A stretch of 10,386 nucleotides of DNA from the NCBI GenBank assembly GCA_019237515.1, contig JAFAGX010000214.1, positions 1 through 10,386 on the forward strand, written 5' to 3'. Both the position numbers and the translations under genes were made by a program. This DNA is from Acidobacteriaceae bacterium (GTDB taxonomy: Bacteria; Acidobacteriota; Terriglobia; Terriglobales; SbA1). Position 1 is the stretch's first letter; every line of letters begins with the position of its first letter. A model generated the notes under the pieces. That model was not told the DNA's origin, made no database searches, and saw only the letters and a program-made list of their open reading frames with translations. Shown piece by piece: positions 6,367 to 10,386 of this stretch.

Positions 6367-9300
6367 TTAGAAGCTGTAGCGCAATCCGAATTGCATGACG
6401 CGCGGCTTGGTGAGAGTTTGGGTGAAGTTGCCGAGAGTTGTGCCATAGAGCAGATATTGATTCAAAGTGCCGACATCGAAACGGACTGCGTTGGTCACGT
6501 TGAATACGTCCCACGAGAAACGCAGTGCTTGCGCTTCGGTGAATTTCCAGGATTTCGCCAGGCTCATGTCCAGCCCAAAATAACCGGGGCCGCGAAGATT
6601 GTTGCGCTGGCCAGCTTCTCCGGGATACGCAAAGCGAAATGCGTTCACTGCGGCTGCCCCTTCTTTGAAGACATTCGGAACGCCATTTTGAATGGAGACG
6701 CCGGTTTGCGGGGCAGCACCGAGGAGGACAGCGCGGCCATCCTGCTCATAACTGGTGGCGAAAGCGTAAGTAGAAATGCTAAAGGGATAGCCGCTGGTCC
6801 AGCGGGTTAATCCAGAGATTTGCCAACCCCCGAGAAGCGCGTCTTCGGCTTTGTTCCAATTGCCACCAAACTGTTTGCCGCGACCGAGAGGAAGGCTGTA
6901 GACCCAGTTGGCATTGATCTGGTGAGTTGTATCGTAATCCGATGGACCATAAAGGCCGTTTGGCTGCCAGGAGTTGATCACCTGCCCGCTGTAAGCAACG
7001 GCGCTGGCGCTGCCTGCGCCAGTTCCGTTCTCATATTCGCTGACACGTTCGGCGTTGGAGTTGTCATCCAAGGATTTCGAATAGGTGTAATTCAGATCGA
7101 ACTCGACTCCACCGACATGGCGCCGCAGCATGGCTTGAAATGCGTTGTAGTTGCTGCTACCAGTGGTGCGCCATGCATACATCGAGGAGAACTGATCATC
7201 CCAGAATGCGTAGGGGCCGAGAGTCGAACACGCGGGGAAACAGAAGGTGTCGAGCGACTGAAGGGCATAAATGAAGTTAGGATTGTTAGCGTAGTAAACG
7301 TCGTAGATATTTTGCGTTGCAGTTGGATTGGCGGGAATGCCGGGCGCATAGCCTGATTCACCAGCTGGGCCGGCGGCCGCCGGGAAAAAGTTCTCCCAGA
7401 ACGGAATCTTCTTGATGCTGCTCTCGGGGGTGTTGGCCATGGCGTATTTTGCCAGGATGGTCGCGGCCTGGAAATAAGTCATTCCGGACTTGGGATCTTT
7501 CATGTTGACCGGCTCGGCCATGTCCACTTCCTGCAACAATCGGCGACCGAAGCGGCCGACATAGGACAGCTCAACCACGAATCGTCGCGGAAGCTCTCGC
7601 GTAATGGAAAAATCCACGACGTGGGAATAAGGAGTTTTCATTGAATTGTCGATTCCCCACTCGAGGGCGAAACTGCCATTTTGCCCGGCTCCGGGCGGAG
7701 TAAAAGGAAAACCGGGCTTGGGAGCGGGAGATAATTCCGGGCTTCCGGCACTCGTGCATGAACCTCCCGGCGCGCCAGTCGGAATCGTGGTCAGGCTTAT
7801 AAATCTCTCGGCGCAGTCCGTGGTTAGTGTTCCTGAGGGATTTATCAAATATGTGGTGAGACCTAGTGCTCCTTCGCGATCAAAACTGTTGACCACCCCT
7901 TCGCCGAAGTGGTCGTAATAGATCCCGTAGCCTCCACGGATCGAAGTCTTGCCGCTCGAGCCCAGCAATTTCTCCCAGAAGGGATTGGTCAAAGATGGCG
8001 AATAGGCAAAGGCAACACGCGGAGCAATGTCTTTGTAATCTTCGTTCCAATAAGGCGATCGCCCATTCGCTTGTCCGCTGAGCGCGTATGAAATTATGGG
8101 ACGGTAAACTTCGCCCAGATTCATCGCGGCTGTTCTGCCGGCAAAAAATGAAGAGAGGCTCGGCGTGGGCGCGACCTCGTTCCCGTCGGTTTCGTACGGC
8201 GGCTGTAGCAAGGTGTAACGAGCGCCCAATGTGATTTGAAGATTGCTCTTCACCCGCCAGGCGTCCTGGGCATAAAACTCGGCTTCGTTCGACTTGTAAT
8301 GGCGTGGAACGAGAGCGCCCGTGGGCAGGAATTGTGCTGTCTTGTTCTGGTTGTAGATGGCCTGGATCGAGCCGAGGATTCCGGTTACGTTGGCAATGGC
8401 GGCGTCGTAGGAATAACGGAATGCCTGATCCATTACCGGGAGGGCCGCATTATTGGCGGGGTCGAGTGACTGCCCGGTGAATGCGATTCCGCCGTTCAGC
8501 AGCCAGTCCGGATGGACTTCAGCGGTAAAGAAATTCTCATTGTTGGAGTAACGGTTGTCGTTCAGAATCCGCCAGTTTCCGCCGAATTCCAGGGTGTGTT
8601 GTCCGCGCGTCCAGGTAACGTCGTCGACAAATTGATTCACGGGAACGTTGACGTTAGTGGTACGAAGAAATGAGACCTGGTCATTCAAATTCCAGAATTC
8701 GACGTCGGAGTAGGGGTTTGCGCCGCTGTAACCCGACCCCTGGCGAACAAAAGCGTAACGAAAATTATTCACGAGCCTGGGGCTGAGTACCGCCGTATAT
8801 CCGGCAGCGAGTCCCTTGCTGTCGTCATGAAAAACCCGGCTGGGTGGTTCACCAGGAAACTCGGCAGCGTAGAGCGTGCGGTCATTCTGCAGATTTCCGC
8901 GCAGGAACAGGCGATGAGTTCCGTTGGCGGTCAGGTTGTAATCCAGTTTCGCTAACCAAGTGTTCAGGTTGCTGGGTTGAGGAGCGGCGAACGTGTAGCC
9001 GAGGATGTTCAAACCGTCCGCACCGTTGGCAGTATTCGTATTCGGCAGGGGATATGCAGGAATCGTAGTTCCATTCGGCAACGTATCTTTCCCATCCCAA
9101 AGATTCAAGACAGCTTGGCTCACGCCACTGCCATTTGGGCAAGTGCCGTTGCCGGAGCAGCCGGTGTCCAGGTTCTTGATCGCAGAGGGCGTCAAGTTGA
9201 CGGTGCTGCCGTCAGCGGCGATGTAGCTGACAATCCCCTGGCGGAGGTTAGTACTGGGTACAGCCTGCGTGACCTGAAGTGCCTCTCTTGAACGCTGTCC

Positions 9301-10263
9301 TTCATAGTTCGCAAAGAAAAATAACCGATCTTTGATGATCGGGCCGCCGACAGCACCGCCGAAGGTGTTGCGTATTAACTCCCCTGGTTTATTGCGCAAG
9401 CCGCTGGTGAGTTGCGCCTCTTTATTAAACCAATCGTTGGCAGCGCCGAGCAGCGTGCGGTTGTATTCGTACGCACTGCCGTGAAACTGGTTGGTACCGC
9501 TTTTGGTGACCAGCGAAACCTGCGCGCCTGAAGAGCGTCCGGAGTCGGCGTTGGAATTCGTGGTGGTTACGCGGAATTCCTCGAGAGAATCCATGGGGAT
9601 CCGCAGCGCACCCTGGAAGGCATTGCCCAGCAGTTGGTCGTTATTGTCGAGGCCGTCAACGGTGACGTTGGTTTGATCGCTGCGTGCGCCGTTCACCGCG
9701 CCGCCGCGGGAGTCGGCACTGGTATTTACGTTAGTTCCTACATAGGTGACGCCGGCCTGCAAGCTCAACAGCTCAACGGCATTGCGGCCTTCCGATGGCA
9801 GAGACTCAATCTGATTTGAATCAAAAGGATTGCCCAACGTGGCATCGACGGTATTGACGGGCGGAGCTTCCTCGCGGACCTCAACCACAGTTTCTGTTCG
9901 TCCTACTTGTAAGGTGAAGTCGACCTTAGCCGGTGTGTCCACTAACAGCGTCAAATCCTGCTTGCGAGTGCTGGTGAAACCAGGGGCAACAGCCGCAATC
10001 GTATAGGTACCGGGAGGAATTTGAAAGAATTGATACTCCCCATGGTCGTTCGTGGGTGTGGTGCGAGTGAACCCAATCGAGGGATTCGTCAGACTGACTT
10101 GTGCGCCCCTGATGACTGCCCCTGCAGGATCAGCCACGACGCCCCGAAGCGACGTGGTTGAAACCTGAGCGACAACATGGCAACTCAGAGCGACAGTAAG
10201 GCAAATGGAGAAGGCTGCGCGCGTGTACGTCAGCAAGTCAACGGGGCCCCATACTTTCGCCAT
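6367..10263 (-). CDS. TonB-dependent receptor, Oar-like, with N-terminal carboxypeptidase-regulatory-like domain (complete)
   Basis: Outer-membrane receptor of 1298 aa, a usual size for the large Oar-like TBDRs of Acidobacteriota. Residues 1-33 form a signal peptide ending HVVAQ. About 37-120 is a carboxypeptidase-regulatory-like beta-sandwich (LRGVVADPAGAVIRGAQV, then GEYQFFQIPPGTY). About 140-260 is the plug (NGARSDQTNVTVDGLDNND, DSLEEFRVTT, VTKSGTNQFHG). The rest is the barrel with long loops, ending LRYSF with the C-terminal Phe expected for barrel assembly. The start is uncertain: ATG at 10263 or GTG at 10275 (four residues longer); neither has a clear ribosome binding site, and I prefer ATG. 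The mature part has six cysteines, including a close pair (C369/C375) and an FCFPAC pair. The phosphatase-like gene follows 13 bases after the stop. The ligand is unknown. It is a paralogue of the receptor at the left edge. Confidence 0.94.
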   Translation of the reverse strand: MAKVWGPVDLLTYTRAAFSICLTVALSCHVVAQVSTTSLRGVVADPAGAVIRGAQVSLTNPSIGFTRTTPTNDHGEYQFFQIPPGTYTIAAVAPGFTSTRKQDLTLLVDTPAKVDFTLQVGRTETVVEVREEAPPVNTVDATLGNPFDSNQIESLPSEGRNAVELLSLQAGVTYVGTNVNTSADSRGGAVNGARSDQTNVTVDGLDNNDQLLGNAFQGALRIPMDSLEEFRVTTTNSNADSGRSSGAQVSLVTKSGTNQFHGSAYEYNRTLLGAANDWFNKEAQLTSGLRNKPGELIRNTFGGAVGGPIIKDRLFFFANYEGQRSREALQVTQAVPSTNLRQGIVSYIAADGSTVNLTPSAIKNLDTGCSGNGTCPNGSGVSQAVLNLWDGKDTLPNGTTIPAYPLPNTNTANGADGLNILGYTFAAPQPSNLNTWLAKLDYNLTANGTHRLFLRGNLQNDRTLYAAEFPGEPPSRVFHDDSKGLAAGYTAVLSPRLVNNFRYAFVRQGSGYSGANPYSDVEFWNLNDQVSFLRTTNVNVPVNQFVDDVTWTRGQHTLEFGGNWRILNDNRYSNNENFFTAEVHPDWLLNGGIAFTGQSLDPANNAALPVMDQAFRYSYDAAIANVTGILGSIQAIYNQNKTAQFLPTGALVPRHYKSNEAEFYAQDAWRVKSNLQITLGARYTLLQPPYETDGNEVAPTPSLSSFFAGRTAAMNLGEVYRPIISYALSGQANGRSPYWNEDYKDIAPRVAFAYSPSLTNPFWEKLLGSSGKTSIRGGYGIYYDHFGEGVVNSFDREGALGLTTYLINPSGTLTTDCAERFISLTTIPTGAPGGSCTSAGSPELSPAPKPGFPFTPPGAGQNGSFALEWGIDNSMKTPYSHVVDFSITRELPRRFVVELSYVGRFGRRLLQEVDMAEPVNMKDPKSGMTYFQAATILAKYAMANTPESSIKKIPFWENFFPAAAGPAGESGYAPGIPANPTATQNIYDVYYANNPNFIYALQSLDTFCFPACSTLGPYAFWDDQFSSMYAWRTTGSSNYNAFQAMLRRHVGGVEFDLNYTYSKSLDDNSNAERVSEYENGTGAGSASAVAYSGQVINSWQPNGLYGPSDYDTTHQINANWVYSLPLGRGKQFGGNWNKAEDALLGGWQISGLTRWTSGYPFSISTYAFATSYEQDGRAVLLGAAPQTGVSIQNGVPNVFKEGAAAVNAFRFAYPGEAGQRNNLRGPGYFGLDMSLAKSWKFTEAQALRFSWDVFNVTNAVRFDVGTLNQYLLYGTTLGNFTQTLTKPRVMQFGLRYSF

Positions 10264-10386
10264 CGCAATAGCCACTCGAAACGGAGTTGAAAAACTTCAG
10301 GTGAGAATACCGCTCAAATGTTAAAGGCAAATGAAAAGCAGGGTTGGGTACTGGGCTAATACCCTGTTGCTGATCGTTTTGCACAA
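10264..10386 (-). promoter_or_regulatory. Upstream region of the receptor gene, with inverted repeat (cut by window edge)
   Basis: Non-coding sequence before the receptor start, truncated by the window. It holds an inverted repeat CAGGGT (10339-10344) / ACCCTG (10361-10366) with a 16-base spacer, about 75 bases before the ATG; this could be an operator or a leader hairpin. A weak promoter-like pair on the minus strand is TTGCCT (10330-10325) and TATTCT (10309-10304) with a 15-base spacer, four of six matches each and shorter than ideal. The function is inference. Confidence 0.25.

Noticed and set aside
6085..7356. Plus-strand open frames of 241 and 178 codons opposite the right receptor and phosphatase genes
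   Set aside because: Their translations show no family features, and the minus-strand genes in the same place have clear motifs and homology.

Overview
The window looks like a chromosomal segment of an Acidobacteriota-type bacterium, or another Gram-negative soil lineage with the same habit. This is inferred from two very large Oar-like TonB-dependent receptors (TBDRs), secreted hydrolases placed directly behind them, and moderately GC-rich coding with AQ-type signal-peptide ends. No RNA gene, CRISPR array, intact insertion sequence, integrase or phage gene is visible.

Layout: (1) Bases 1-2033 (+) hold the C-terminal half of a TBDR whose 5' end lies outside the window. (2) After a 10-base gap comes a secreted serine hydrolase of the S12 / class C beta-lactamase-like family (2044-3741, +). 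(3) A 305-base non-coding gap follows, containing a clean inverted repeat. (4) Next is an exported thioredoxin-fold protein resembling the C-terminal part of mycobacterial DipZ (4047-5087, +), whose active site reads CINS instead of CxxC. (5) A 156-base convergent intergenic gap follows. (6) On the minus strand, reading from the right edge leftward, a complete 1298-residue TBDR (10263-6367) is followed after 13 bases by a secreted alkaline-phosphatase-superfamily hydrolase (6353-5244).

The two receptors are clear paralogues. The first residues visible in the left copy align with about residue 653 of the right copy, and similarity continues to the final LRYSF. The window is therefore a mirrored arrangement of two 'TBDR + tightly coupled secreted hydrolase' units facing each other, with the redox-fold gene between them. 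The simplest reading is two outer-membrane uptake or surface receptors, each co-expressed with an exported enzyme. The substrates cannot be read from the sequence.

The points most worth a second look are the single-cysteine CINS site, the mirrored cassettes, paired cysteines in the divergent receptor segments, a Y-S-D variant of the S12 catalytic triplet, and the different translation signals of the two hydrolase genes. This is mostly ordinary Acidobacteriota-like gene content. I see no clear evidence of a wholly new system, and the unusual points are variants of known families.
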